A stretch of DNA of 31,862 nt from a virus, in IMG/VR virus record IMGVR_UViG_3300007558_000002, positions 1-31,862 of that record; one strand, written 5' to 3'. The translations under genes were made by a program, and so were the position numbers. Numbering within the stretch: position 1 is the stretch's first letter; every line of letters begins with the position of its first letter. The notes below the pieces were generated by a model that was not told where the DNA came from, did no database searches, and was given only the letters and a program-made list of their open reading frames with translations. This document shows, piece after piece, positions 1 to 8,210 of this stretch.

Positions 1-1
1 A

Positions 2-235
2 AACAGCTCATCTGCAACAACTTTGACGATTCCAACAGATGCAACTTTAGACTTCCCAGTAGGTACTACTCTAGATGTAATTCAGACTGGTACTGGCCAG
101 GTCACCATCGCAGGTGAAGTAGGAGTTACAGTTAATGCAACTCCAGGGCTAAAGCTACGTGCACAGTGGTCATCTGTTACTCTGCTAAAGCGTGGAGCTA
201 ACAACTGGCTAGTCTTTGGTGACACATCAGCTTAA
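2..235 (+). CDS. C-terminal end of a tail/fibre structural protein (5' truncated by window)
   Basis: The reading frame is open from the first complete codon and ends at a TAA, so this is the last 77 codons of a gene that begins before the window. A TTG at position 23 is in frame, but the frame continues upstream of it and there is no ribosome site, so it is not taken as the start. The visible part is a small beta-rich domain with the pattern VGTTLDVIQTGTGQVTI, then GVTV, LKLRAQW, LLKRG and a final NNWLVFGD. From memory this resembles the C-terminal beta domain of many phage fibre and minor tail proteins. It sits directly before other fibre-like genes, which fits. The exact role cannot be judged without the N-terminal part. 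Confidence 0.7.
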   Translation, partial: NSSSATTLTIPTDATLDFPVGTTLDVIQTGTGQVTIAGEVGVTVNATPGLKLRAQWSSVTLLKRGANNWLVFGDTSA

Positions 236-265
236 TAACTAAAATTACGACAGGAGATAATTAGC

Positions 266-1111
266 ATGGCAATTGGAAAAAATCTGGGTGCAAACTCACA
301 GAGCTCTAACGACTTTTTGGAGCCACTGGCACCCATTAGCGTAACACCAAGCAACGTGACTGACCGTCCATACAACAATGGTGCGGTTTCCGTAAGCTTC
401 TCATTGCCTGCTAATTCTCCTGCTGCAACATCCTATACAGTTACAGCAACACAGAGTGGTGAGCCAACTAGGACTGCATCTGGATCTTCTTCTCCAATCG
501 TCGTAGAGGGCCTAGCTTCTGCCGTAGACACATTTGTTACAATGATTGCTACAAATGCCTCAGGCGACTCTCCTGTAGCTGATGGTGGTCAGCTTGTAGT
601 CACAACAGTGCCAGCAACTCCTTCGGCACCAACAGTTACCACACCAGTACCATCAGCTGGAACTAACGTTACTGGAGCAAGCCAGGATGTTGTAAGCTGG
701 ACCACTCCAACAAGCGGTGGTAGTGCCATAACTCAGTATACATGGACATCTTCAGATGGAAAGACTGGAACTACAACATCTAACTCTGTTACCGTAGATC
801 AAGAGGGTGGAACTGCTCAAACCTATCAGGTACGTGCTGAAAACGCCAATGGTGTTGGAGTTTATTCTGCAAATTCAGCAAGCATAACTACTTTTGGATT
901 TACTCCATTTAGCTTTGTACCATTTGGAAACTTTGGCTTTGTACCATTTAGCTTTGTGCCATTCGGAAACTTTAGCTTCGTGCCATTTAGCTTTGTACCA
1001 TTCAACAACTTTGCATTTACACCATTCAACTTTGTTCCATTTGGAAACTTTGCATTTACACCATTCAACTTTGTTCCATTTTCCTTTACGCCAAGAGTAC
1101 GTGCTGTATAG
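266..1111 (+). CDS. FN3-domain virion protein with C-terminal aromatic-proline repeats
   Basis: This 281-residue protein starts at an ATG with AGGAGA 9 bases upstream. Residues about 22-115 and 116-208 look like two fibronectin type III domains: each has alternating beta strands, a YTVTA or YQVRA strand, and a SxNxxG-like turn (ATNASGDSP, AENANGVGV). FN3 domains are common on phage tails and capsids, where they are thought to give weak carbohydrate or surface contacts. From residue 210 the protein changes abruptly into a 13-residue repeat of the form FxF[VT]PF[SN]FVPF[GN]N, four full copies plus a partial one, ending in RVRAV. There is no signal peptide or charged region in the repeat. Neighbours are fibre genes, so a virion surface or adhesin role is inferred. 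The repeat's function is unknown. Confidence 0.75.
   Translation: MAIGKNLGANSQSSNDFLEPLAPISVTPSNVTDRPYNNGAVSVSFSLPANSPAATSYTVTATQSGEPTRTASGSSSPIVVEGLASAVDTFVTMIATNASGDSPVADGGQLVVTTVPATPSAPTVTTPVPSAGTNVTGASQDVVSWTTPTSGGSAITQYTWTSSDGKTGTTTSNSVTVDQEGGTAQTYQVRAENANGVGVYSANSASITTFGFTPFSFVPFGNFGFVPFSFVPFGNFSFVPFSFVPFNNFAFTPFNFVPFGNFAFTPFNFVPFSFTPRVRAV
893..1093 (+). repeat. 39-bp tandem repeat encoding FxFxPFxFxPFxN
   Basis: In-frame tandem repeats with a 39-base period begin at 893, 932, 971, 1010 and 1049, the last being partial. Each encodes 13 residues: Phe at every second position, Pro before a Phe twice, and usually Gly-Asn or Asn-Asn at the end. The DNA copies have diverged at third positions, and Thr/Val and Ser/Asn swaps are seen, so protein sequence rather than DNA identity appears conserved. 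Within each unit there is a smaller six-residue subrepeat (FxFxPF), suggesting growth by repeated internal duplication. Confidence 0.9.
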
Positions 1112-1121
1112 TAAACCTTTA

Positions 1122-1130
1122 TGCTATAAT
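1122..1130 (+). promoter_or_regulatory. Extended -10 promoter TGCTATAAT
   Basis: A perfect TGN-TATAAT extended -10 box lies in the gap between the FN3 protein and the oxygenase gene. I see no convincing -35 box at the right distance. A second TATAAT occurs at 1138-1143. Similar boxes recur in other gaps of this window. Confidence 0.6.
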
Positions 1131-1163
1131 TGTTTTATATAATTACAGTAGAATGGAGGAGGA

Positions 1164-1829
1164 ATGCAGGAGCATCCTCAGTATGACCCAAGAATAAGCA
1201 AGAGTCACTCTTCCCAACCACATAGGTTCTTCGAGAAAAATGTGGGCAACAACCTTACAGAGTTATCAGAAGCTTTGCTAGATAGGTATGGAAGAATCGA
1301 GCGTGCAGAGCTTGAGGGGGTAACTCCAGTGACAGATAGTGACTACTGGAAAGAATCTAATAGTGTATCCACTATGAAGTGGAGACAGTATAATGTATTT
1401 CAATTTTACATTCCAGGAATACGAAAGCTTTACGATGCAGTCAGCGAAATGGTTCATGAAGCTTGTGAATACTATGAGATAGACTTTGATGAACAACAGT
1501 ACATGATTCAGGGTTGGTTTAATGTAAACTACTCTAAAAAGGGCAGACTAGACTGGCATGATCACTCACCTGTTGGTGCACCATTCTTTCATGGCTACTA
1601 CGCCGTATCTGCAGAACCATCTGAAACTCACTACTATACATTCGGTGAGCACAAGATTAACAACAACGTAAATAATAAGGCCATATTGTCAGAGATGGGG
1701 CACTCACACGCCATGGCCGACTGGGACTGGGACGGACCAAGAATAACGGTAGCCTATGATGTATCGCCGCTATCTTCATTAGAAGGTTTAGGCCCAGAGG
1801 ATGAACAGCATTGGACTCCTCTTCGATGA
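1164..1829 (+). CDS. Putative 2-oxoglutarate/Fe(II)-dependent oxygenase
   Basis: This 221-residue protein is not an obvious structural protein. It resembles the phage 2OG-Fe(II) oxygenase group (Pfam 2OG-FeII_Oxy_5 type). Near residue 129 a strand leads into WHDHSP (H132, D133, H134), followed by a GYYAVSAEP strand. Near the end there is GHSHAM (H180, H182) and then PRITVAYDV with R193. This gives an HxH/HxD facial pair, a distal His, and an Arg about 11 residues later that could bind the 2OG carboxylate, all in the expected order and spacing. The start has GGAGGAGG just upstream and its own promoter at 1122. Family members hydroxylate proteins or nucleic acids, but the substrate here is unknown. 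It sits between two fibre genes, so modification of a virion protein is possible. The family call rests on motif pattern only. Confidence 0.6.
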   Translation: MQEHPQYDPRISKSHSSQPHRFFEKNVGNNLTELSEALLDRYGRIERAELEGVTPVTDSDYWKESNSVSTMKWRQYNVFQFYIPGIRKLYDAVSEMVHEACEYYEIDFDEQQYMIQGWFNVNYSKKGRLDWHDHSPVGAPFFHGYYAVSAEPSETHYYTFGEHKINNNVNNKAILSEMGHSHAMADWDWDGPRITVAYDVSPLSSLEGLGPEDEQHWTPLR

Positions 1830-1963
1830 AAGCACTTCTATGTAAGTTAAGAGGGCATAAGGTATCAATAAATCAATGCCCAGTGACTGGAATTAAGGCT
1901 TATAGCTGTAATGCTTGTGGACCATTAGACAAGCATGAAAAAAGCAAAATGTCCTTCAACTAA
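1826..1963 (+). CDS. Small Cys-rich (possible zinc-binding) protein, 45 aa
   Basis: A 45-residue frame begins at an ATG whose ATGA overlaps the stop of the oxygenase gene, a typical translational coupling arrangement, and ends in TAA just before the next promoter. The sequence has C6, H11, C18 and a C28-x2-C31 knuckle, with basic residues around the RGHK segment. Short phage proteins with a CKxxGHK start and a CxxC knuckle are common in actinophages and usually annotated as hypothetical or zinc-ribbon proteins. The tight fit between the upstream stop and the downstream promoter, and the Cys/His pattern, support it as real. No separate ribosome site is visible. Function is unknown; a link to the neighbouring oxygenase is speculative. 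Confidence 0.6.
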   Translation: MKALLCKLRGHKVSINQCPVTGIKAYSCNACGPLDKHEKSKMSFN

Positions 1964-1972
1964 TGGTATAAT
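1964..1972 (+). promoter_or_regulatory. Extended -10 promoter TGGTATAAT
   Basis: The perfect box begins immediately after the stop codon of the small Cys-rich gene and 30 bases before the fibre gene's TTG start. A start site near 1979 would give a short leader carrying the AGGAGA ribosome site at 1989-1994. No clear -35 box is seen. Confidence 0.6.
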
Positions 1973-2001
1973 AGGTTAGATATCTATTAGGAGAACTAAC
2001 C

Positions 2002-3078
2002 TTGACAGTTCAAAGAATTACCCTTAGGCGTGGAACCGCCGAGCAGTGGACTACCGCTAACCCAGTTCTGGAATTTGGAGAGCTTGGTGTTGAGATCAGG
2101 CCAGACGGTACTACTGGATTTAAAATGGGCGATAGCTCTACTACATGGACAGACCTTCCTTATTTTGAAAGTGGTAGCTTTGCAGACTTTCTTCTTGCAT
2201 CAGCTGTAGGAGAAAACGATGGAGTTGCATCATTGGATTCCAATGGCCAAGTGCCACTAACTCAGCTAGCTAATGCTGTAGCTAAGATTAACACAGAATT
2301 AAATACCCACAACTCAGACACAACATTGGTTCATGGGATTGCAGATACTTCCAGGCTAGCAACTATAGACTATGTCGATAGTGTCGCAGCAGGAATCGTA
2401 ACAAAACCTGCTGTTGAAGCAGCAACTACTACTGCCCTAGATACCACGTATGATAACGGTGCACTTGGTGTTGGTGCAACCCTTACCTCTAACTCAAATG
2501 GTGAGTGGCCAGGCCTAGATGATTTGACAACTGGGTGGAACCAGTACGATGGAATTTTGGTAAAAGATCAGACAAATTCAGCAGAAAATGGTCGCTATGT
2601 CCTGCTTGACTCTGGATCATCATCAACACCATGGGTTCTTAGAAGGTGTAGTCTTTGCGACACAGCAGACGAAATACCAGGAATGTATCTTTTCGTAAAA
2701 TATGGAACTCTTAATGCAGGTGCTGGATATGTAGCCTTAGTAGATAATCCAAGCACATTTACTGTAGGAACAGATAGTATAACTATGACGCAATTTGCTG
2801 GAGGGCTATCTGTTACGCCAGGAGTTGGAATCGTTGTTAATGGAACACAAATTTCAATTGACCAAGCAGTAGTTGCAAAGCTAGCAGACCCAACTTTTAC
2901 TGGCACTCTATCTGCTAATGCAATATCAGCATCAAGCGTAAACGCTACGTCAATTACTGGCTCCCTAACTGGTACAGCAAGCAATGCCTCAAAGATTAAC
3001 AATAGGTCTTTATTTGTTCAATCTACTCAGCCTACAAGCGGCATGGTATCTGGGGATATTTGGGTTAAGACAGCTTAG
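2002..3078 (+). CDS. Tail fibre / receptor-binding protein with Mtd-like N-terminal domain
   Basis: The 358-residue protein is read from a TTG start, chosen because AGGAGA lies 7 bases upstream and because translation then begins with TVQRITLRRGTAEQW, the hallmark opening of the major tropism determinant N-terminal domain (residues 1-57: RRGTAxxW, NPVLxxGELG, KxGDSSTxWxxLPY). Residues about 114-270 form a second known fibre module, running through GILVKDQTNSAENGRYVL, WVLRR and YVALVDNP to TMTQFAGG, thought to make intertwined trimeric shaft beads. The C-terminal part (271-358) is Ala/Ser/Thr-rich and ends in GDIWVKTA. These modules place it on the tail tip as a host-contact fibre. There is no C-type lectin tip, variable repeat or reverse transcriptase, so it is not part of a diversity-generating system as seen here. 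Confidence 0.8.
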   Translation: MTVQRITLRRGTAEQWTTANPVLEFGELGVEIRPDGTTGFKMGDSSTTWTDLPYFESGSFADFLLASAVGENDGVASLDSNGQVPLTQLANAVAKINTELNTHNSDTTLVHGIADTSRLATIDYVDSVAAGIVTKPAVEAATTTALDTTYDNGALGVGATLTSNSNGEWPGLDDLTTGWNQYDGILVKDQTNSAENGRYVLLDSGSSSTPWVLRRCSLCDTADEIPGMYLFVKYGTLNAGAGYVALVDNPSTFTVGTDSITMTQFAGGLSVTPGVGIVVNGTQISIDQAVVAKLADPTFTGTLSANAISASSVNATSITGSLTGTASNASKINNRSLFVQSTQPTSGMVSGDIWVKTA

Positions 3079-3086
3079 GGGATTCT

Positions 3087-4631
3087 ATGGCTGGAACAAG
3101 TGGTAGCGAAACATCAGCTGCAGGTGTTGGTGGATATAAGATTAAAACAGACTGGTCAACTGTTATTATAGATGCTAACGGATCTCCTCGCCCTACAGCA
3201 AGAACTACAGTCAGAACGTATGTTATTGCACCAAGCAATAACTACTTTACTAACTACACCATAACTAGCTCTATAAAGGTTGGAAGCGTCACCCTGGCGT
3301 CAGCATCTCAACAGTATAGTACTAGTTACAATGCAACGCTACTTCTAGTTGAGAGCGTAGATAGAGACACTGACTATGCCTCAAATAGCGGTGGCACCTG
3401 GACAAAATCTTGGACAGTAGATGTCTCTGTAGATGGTAGCGGAACCAGTTCCGTTGTTCCTCAAAATATGACGCAGTCTTTAAGCGTTCCATTTGCCAAT
3501 GTATATACCGTCAGCTATGACGCTAATGGTGGATCTGTTTCAACATCATCTATTAGGGCTGGATCAGGAGATGGAGTAACCCTGCCCACCCCCAGCAGAA
3601 CTGGATATACATTTAACGGATGGTACAGTGCAGCATCTGGAGGAAGCTATCGTGGTGGGGCTGGCAGCTATTTTGCTGTAACCTCAACACAAACTTTATA
3701 TGCTCAGTGGACTATATCAACACCAGCACCTGTTTTCTGGGATACAACGCTCGGTGATTATTCTTATGGTGCATATAATAGTTCCAACAGGGTTCAGGCG
3801 TACGACACAAACTCTTATTCATGGACCAGCAAGCCGTCCTGGGCTACTGGAGGAACAAATGGATACCTTTCAGGAACACCAAACCAATCTGGCACTTTCT
3901 ATTGGTCAGTAACTGCAATTGGAGATGGTGGATCAACCCCACTTAATGGAAGTAGCTACGTATATTACCCAATACCTTCCTGGTCAGATTCATCCATGGG
4001 ATCATCTCTTCGTAGAGGAACATACTACAATGACTCAGTTTCTGCAACCATAGCCGATAGCTCAGCTATAACATACTCTTCTTCTGTGGTCAGCGGATCT
4101 TTAGTGTCTGGACTGAGCTTGGGTACAAACTCATTATCTGGTACTCCAACATCTTATGGATCTTTTACTGTAAGATTTTATGCAAGCAATTCAGATGGTG
4201 GTGCAACATCAATAGATAGAGCATTTACAGTGAGTGACTATTTTCCAGTATGGTCAGATCAGACAGTTTCAAGCGGAAACTATTCAGTAGGGCAGGCCTA
4301 CTCTGACTCTGTCAGTGCAATAGATGCTGCATACTACTCAGTATCTGGAACTCTTCCACCTGGAATAACACTGAATGTATCAACTGGACTACTGTCTGGA
4401 TCTTTTACAGCATCTGGAACATACGTCTTCACTATCAGAGCATATAACAACACAAGCGAGTATATTTCTACACCTACATACACAATGACAGTCTCTGATA
4501 TCGGAGGCAGGGTATATGTCTTCAATGGATCTATCTGGGAAGAAAAAGATATGATGTTCTATAACGGTAACTGGAACACACGTGGAACAGTATATTACTA
4601 TGATGGGTCGCAGTGGCAAAAATCAATATAG
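3087..4631 (+). CDS. Adhesin-like tail protein with InlB-type repeat and Ig-like domains
   Basis: The 514-residue protein begins 8 bases after the preceding gene with AGGGGA upstream. Residues 1-139 are an unrecognised beta-rich domain. Residues 140-209 match an InlB B-repeat/Listeria-Bacteroides repeat: TVSYDANGG, LPTPSRTGYTFNGWY and TLYAQWT. Then come three He_PIG-like immunoglobulin folds (about 213-296, 297-384, 385-471), each with an LSGTP or LLSGSF strand motif and a tail-like FTVRFYASN or FTIRAYNN strand. The last 43 residues are aromatic, with FNGSIWEE, YNGNWN and YDGSQWQ units. These domains belong to surface-adhesion proteins of bacteria and phage, so a host-surface binding role is inferred. 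It probably shares the transcript of the fibre gene before it. Confidence 0.75.
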   Translation: MAGTSGSETSAAGVGGYKIKTDWSTVIIDANGSPRPTARTTVRTYVIAPSNNYFTNYTITSSIKVGSVTLASASQQYSTSYNATLLLVESVDRDTDYASNSGGTWTKSWTVDVSVDGSGTSSVVPQNMTQSLSVPFANVYTVSYDANGGSVSTSSIRAGSGDGVTLPTPSRTGYTFNGWYSAASGGSYRGGAGSYFAVTSTQTLYAQWTISTPAPVFWDTTLGDYSYGAYNSSNRVQAYDTNSYSWTSKPSWATGGTNGYLSGTPNQSGTFYWSVTAIGDGGSTPLNGSSYVYYPIPSWSDSSMGSSLRRGTYYNDSVSATIADSSAITYSSSVVSGSLVSGLSLGTNSLSGTPTSYGSFTVRFYASNSDGGATSIDRAFTVSDYFPVWSDQTVSSGNYSVGQAYSDSVSAIDAAYYSVSGTLPPGITLNVSTGLLSGSFTASGTYVFTIRAYNNTSEYISTPTYTMTVSDIGGRVYVFNGSIWEEKDMMFYNGNWNTRGTVYYYDGSQWQKSI

Positions 4632-4636
4632 TAGTA

Positions 4637-4645
4637 TGGTAGAAT
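4637..4645 (+). promoter_or_regulatory. Variant extended -10 promoter TGGTAGAAT
   Basis: This box has one mismatch from TGGTATAAT. It lies in the 28-base gap before the LamG protein gene, followed by AGGAGA at 4651-4656 and the ATG at 4660. The start site would fall near the ribosome site, giving a very short leader. Confidence 0.4.
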
Positions 4646-4659
4646 AAGGTAGGAGAAAA

Positions 4660-7600
4660 ATGTCACAACCATCTAATCTTTATGCAGAGAAAGTGTTTTC
4701 AGAACACCCAGTGGCATTGTGGGCTCTTGACGACCAAGTAGATTTCTTATCCTTCCTATCGTCAGCTGACAAAAAAATGTCTTCCTGGTCAATCAGCGGT
4801 GGGGAGTCATCTCTAGAGAGCCTTTCTGGTATAGCTAGACCGACAGAGTCACCAACAGTAAGGCTAGACGTCCAGGCATCAGATCAGTTAGTTGCAACTA
4901 GTAATGGAATTATTAGCCCTGTCTTGATGGATCAGAGTAAAGAAAACTTTAATATATCAACGTACGTTTACTCTCAGAATTCAGCAATCACATCTATTGA
5001 TATTGGCTACGAATATACTGATGGTAGTGTAATACAGGTACTGGAAAACTTTTCAATATCTGGCACTGGAGTTTGGGCATTTTTATCTAAGACCTTTGAC
5101 ATGCCAGATACAAATGAGCCATTAAGGTTGGTGGTAAGGGTCAATGCTTCTTCTATTGGGGACTATGCATTGTTTATTAATGGAATTTCATTTTCACAGT
5201 GGAGTGAAAACCAAAACACAAAAACCTCTGGAACTTCAGGAACAAGTCTTTATTCCCTCGCCCCAAGCATAGCCATCGCTGACCAGCCAGCAATTGAAGC
5301 TCCTGCATATGGTCTAAAAAGCAGTCCTGGATACTATCTAGCATCCGATAGCAGCTTGTTGTCGTATAACGATGGACTACCAATTGTGTATGGTTCATCA
5401 AATGCAACTAAAATTAGACAAAGTGATTATGGACCATCTCTCGTACTTCCAGGCTTCGGATTCTTAAATGATGTTGGTAGAAATAAGAACATGACTTTAG
5501 AGACATGGATTCGGGTTTCTACTTCGTCCTATACTCCAACAAGAATTTTAGGACCAATAGGTTCAGATGACGGACTATATGTAGATGGCCAATTTCTAAC
5601 ATTTAAGCTAGATAACCAGACAATGTCTCACTTTGTTGGAAGCTGGGGAAGACCAATGTTGGTTCACATTAGAGTAATTAGAAACTCTGTGTCAATGCTC
5701 ATCAACGGGGAGCTAACATCTTCAATGACGATAGATACTGATACGGTGACACTGCCAAGCTCAGACAATAACACTCTTTCATCTCTTTACTATGGCAAAA
5801 ACCAGGACTGGATAGGATTTTATGGGAGCAACGACCTATTGTATTTTGACATTGAGTCACCAGCCATATATCCATACTCTGTTCCAGAAATAGTTGCAAA
5901 AAGAAGGTTTGTGTATGGACAGGGGGTAGAGTACCCAGAAAGCAATAATAGCTCATTCGGAGGGTCCTCAGCCATCATTGACTACAGAAATGCTGGATAC
6001 GCAAATAACTACTTATACCCAGACATGGGTAGGTGGAACCAGGGAGTCGTAGAGAATCTATCTGTTGATGATAACGTCTTAACATCACCAGAATATCCTC
6101 TGCCAGAAATTATACTTAATAACACAGACAGAGAGTCGTGGCTAGAATCTAATCTCTCTGCTAACAACGACTCCACTGACCCAAGAAAGTTCATAAATCT
6201 ATCCTTAGATAACTCAGATGGAGGATATCTATTCTTCAATAGTCTGGCAGTGCTTAGGCAAGATCTTAAAGCACTTTACGTTGTTTTTAGATCCACAGAA
6301 GACTCTGACCAGACCATTCTTAAAATTGAAGATTCTGTAACTAAAAACTTTTTTAGCATTACTATCACTGGTACAGAAATTGTATATACTTTGAAGTATG
6401 GAGCTAACATCACAACGGTAACTTCTGAGTCACAGCATACAGTTGGATTGGCCACCACTGCAGGCATTGATATTGACAAGTTCTCTTCTGTATATGGTTC
6501 TAACATTGCTACATTCTTTGGAGCCAAGAGTACTCTAAAGATGTACGTAGGAGATGAGCCAGATTTTTCAAGTACATTTACTGGAAAGATATATCGTGTA
6601 GGACTATCTACAAAAAGAAACCTACAAAAAATATCTCAATACTTCAATAGCAGTGGAACGGTTGCAAACATAGAAAACGTTTTCGACCAGTATGATAGTG
6701 CAACAGAGCTATCTGGTGGAGCATATGATACAGAAATAACAGACTTCTTAGATGGTGGAGACCCAACATCATTTATAGCTAGTCAGCTTTATACTCATAC
6801 AGCAAGCTATACGGTATCACCAAGGGAGTACCTGGGGTATTTTGACATAGATATTGCAATAGATGCTTCTTGGCAAGACTATATTCCACTTCAGTACTTT
6901 GCTAAAACAATAACCGACGGCTCAGGTCAGTCATCGTATAGGCTAGATTATCTACAACTAAATGTTGACAACCCAATTGTGTATACACAAGCTGGCAATA
7001 GCTTTAACACTGATGGCTCTCCAGTCAGAACATATCTGTCTTTTCAATATATGGGAAGTAACCCCAACAGCCTATCTGAGAGCATACCAAATGCATTGCC
7101 AGCACCTGTAGATAAAGTAATTCAGCCAGGATTAGAATGGACTAATACCAGGTATGAGTTTGTAGACGGAACCGTTGTCTTCCCTCCAGAAGGCCAAGAC
7201 TTCTCCAAAATAGCTTTGGTAGTTCATATAGACGCTATCATCCCTGGAATTCAAAGCTCTAAGGTAATGATTAAGTCACTGCAGATAGCTTCTCAGGTAA
7301 ACGAGGTGTACAAACAAACACCAGTTGGAACTAAGCTTGGTAATGATGTGTACCCTTATGTAAAGAGTGGCATCTATAATGACTATAAGGCAAAAAATCC
7401 AATACAAATTTATAAGGGCACAAGCCCATACCTATACCTGACCGATGATGGAGGAATCAGGTTACTGGGCAGCACAGCCACTGATCGTGGAATCATGTTC
7501 CCAGTAAATCCAGAAAAGTCATTGTCTTATCGTGTCGGTGGCATCCAGCTATTTGCCAAGTATAACTATTCATCATTTCCGCAGGTAGCAGAAAAGATTC

Positions 7601-8193
7601 TGGAGATAGAGTCGTATAGAAAAACTATCTATGCTTATGTAGTTGCAGACAATACGTCTGGATCAAGAGGTAGGATATTCTTCACCGATGACTTGGGAGA
7701 GGCTGTTGGAGGTCTTTCTCTTTATGTAAATGGAAATCTTGTATCTTCGGGATACTTATTGCCAAACGAGTGGGCAGTGCTTTCCATTCAGTCAGCGGAA
7801 AGCCTAAACTTTGACTCATTTACTGGAAACATAAAGCTAGTTGGAAATCTATCTGTTGACTCTGTAGCTTCCTACAGGATCACATCTGATAAGACTGGTA
7901 TTACAAATAAGTTTAGAACATGGGCAGAGCTAGAAAGCATTCTCGATGCTGAGGGAATTAATCCAGCAACATGGGAAGACTTTCTTTCACAAGTTCCAGC
8001 TATTACTTGGGAAAATGTATTGTATATACCAACAACAAAACGGTATTTAATTGATTTAGTAGCAATATATAAAGCTTACATAGGCACAAACAAGTTTATT
8101 GTTGGAGATTCTAGCACTTTGTCCTTTAAAAATTATGCTTATCGTGGATATATTGGTGCAGAATGGAACACAAAGGTTGTTTCTCCAGTTTAA
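4660..8193 (+). CDS. Large minor tail protein with LamG/concanavalin-like domains
   Basis: The 1177-residue protein starts at an ATG with AGGAGA 3 bases upstream. The opening NLYAEKVFSEHPVALWALDD is typical of large actinophage minor tail proteins. Residues about 38-185 look like a jelly-roll carbohydrate-binding domain. Residues about 258-412 match a LamG/concanavalin A fold: NMTLETWIRV, a VHIRVIRNSVSMLINGEL strand pair and LYYGKNQDWIGFYG. A second, weaker LamG-like region spans about 510-660 (DLKALYVVFRS, KIYRVGLS). The rest is beta-rich with no recognised motif. LamG domains bind sugars, so this is probably a tail-tip or fibre component contacting the host envelope. It is the largest gene of the pre-portal block, and lies unusually far from the tape measure region where such proteins often sit. 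Confidence 0.8.
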   Translation: MSQPSNLYAEKVFSEHPVALWALDDQVDFLSFLSSADKKMSSWSISGGESSLESLSGIARPTESPTVRLDVQASDQLVATSNGIISPVLMDQSKENFNISTYVYSQNSAITSIDIGYEYTDGSVIQVLENFSISGTGVWAFLSKTFDMPDTNEPLRLVVRVNASSIGDYALFINGISFSQWSENQNTKTSGTSGTSLYSLAPSIAIADQPAIEAPAYGLKSSPGYYLASDSSLLSYNDGLPIVYGSSNATKIRQSDYGPSLVLPGFGFLNDVGRNKNMTLETWIRVSTSSYTPTRILGPIGSDDGLYVDGQFLTFKLDNQTMSHFVGSWGRPMLVHIRVIRNSVSMLINGELTSSMTIDTDTVTLPSSDNNTLSSLYYGKNQDWIGFYGSNDLLYFDIESPAIYPYSVPEIVAKRRFVYGQGVEYPESNNSSFGGSSAIIDYRNAGYANNYLYPDMGRWNQGVVENLSVDDNVLTSPEYPLPEIILNNTDRESWLESNLSANNDSTDPRKFINLSLDNSDGGYLFFNSLAVLRQDLKALYVVFRSTEDSDQTILKIEDSVTKNFFSITITGTEIVYTLKYGANITTVTSESQHTVGLATTAGIDIDKFSSVYGSNIATFFGAKSTLKMYVGDEPDFSSTFTGKIYRVGLSTKRNLQKISQYFNSSGTVANIENVFDQYDSATELSGGAYDTEITDFLDGGDPTSFIASQLYTHTASYTVSPREYLGYFDIDIAIDASWQDYIPLQYFAKTITDGSGQSSYRLDYLQLNVDNPIVYTQAGNSFNTDGSPVRTYLSFQYMGSNPNSLSESIPNALPAPVDKVIQPGLEWTNTRYEFVDGTVVFPPEGQDFSKIALVVHIDAIIPGIQSSKVMIKSLQIASQVNEVYKQTPVGTKLGNDVYPYVKSGIYNDYKAKNPIQIYKGTSPYLYLTDDGGIRLLGSTATDRGIMFPVNPEKSLSYRVGGIQLFAKYNYSSFPQVAEKILEIESYRKTIYAYVVADNTSGSRGRIFFTDDLGEAVGGLSLYVNGNLVSSGYLLPNEWAVLSIQSAESLNFDSFTGNIKLVGNLSVDSVASYRITSDKTGITNKFRTWAELESILDAEGINPATWEDFLSQVPAITWENVLYIPTTKRYLIDLVAIYKAYIGTNKFIVGDSSTLSFKNYAYRGYIGAEWNTKVVSPV

Positions 8194-8204
8194 TGTGGTA
8201 TACT
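8177..8204 (+). promoter_or_regulatory. Promoter TTGTTT-16-TATACT with extended -10, apparently leaderless
   Basis: TGGTATACT at 8196-8204 is an extended -10 box, and TTGTTT at 8177-8182 stands 16 bases upstream of its hexamer as a reasonable -35. The hexamer ends 6 bases before the ATG at 8211, so transcription should begin at or next to the A of the ATG. Confidence 0.55.
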
Positions 8205-8210
8205 AGTGTC

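Noticed and set aside
862-1068. Open frames on the minus strand and in another plus frame across the FxFxPF repeat
   Set aside because: They come from the low-complexity repeat in other frames; no ribosome site or promoter fits.
2002-3078. Diversity-generating retroelement linked to the Mtd-like fibre
   Set aside because: Only the Mtd N-terminal domain is present. No C-type lectin variable tip, template repeat or reverse transcriptase is visible.
8163-8210. Earlier in-frame ATG for the pre-portal gene
   Set aside because: It would overlap the previous gene by 31 bases, lacks a ribosome site, and lies upstream of the promoter that fits the ATG at 8211.
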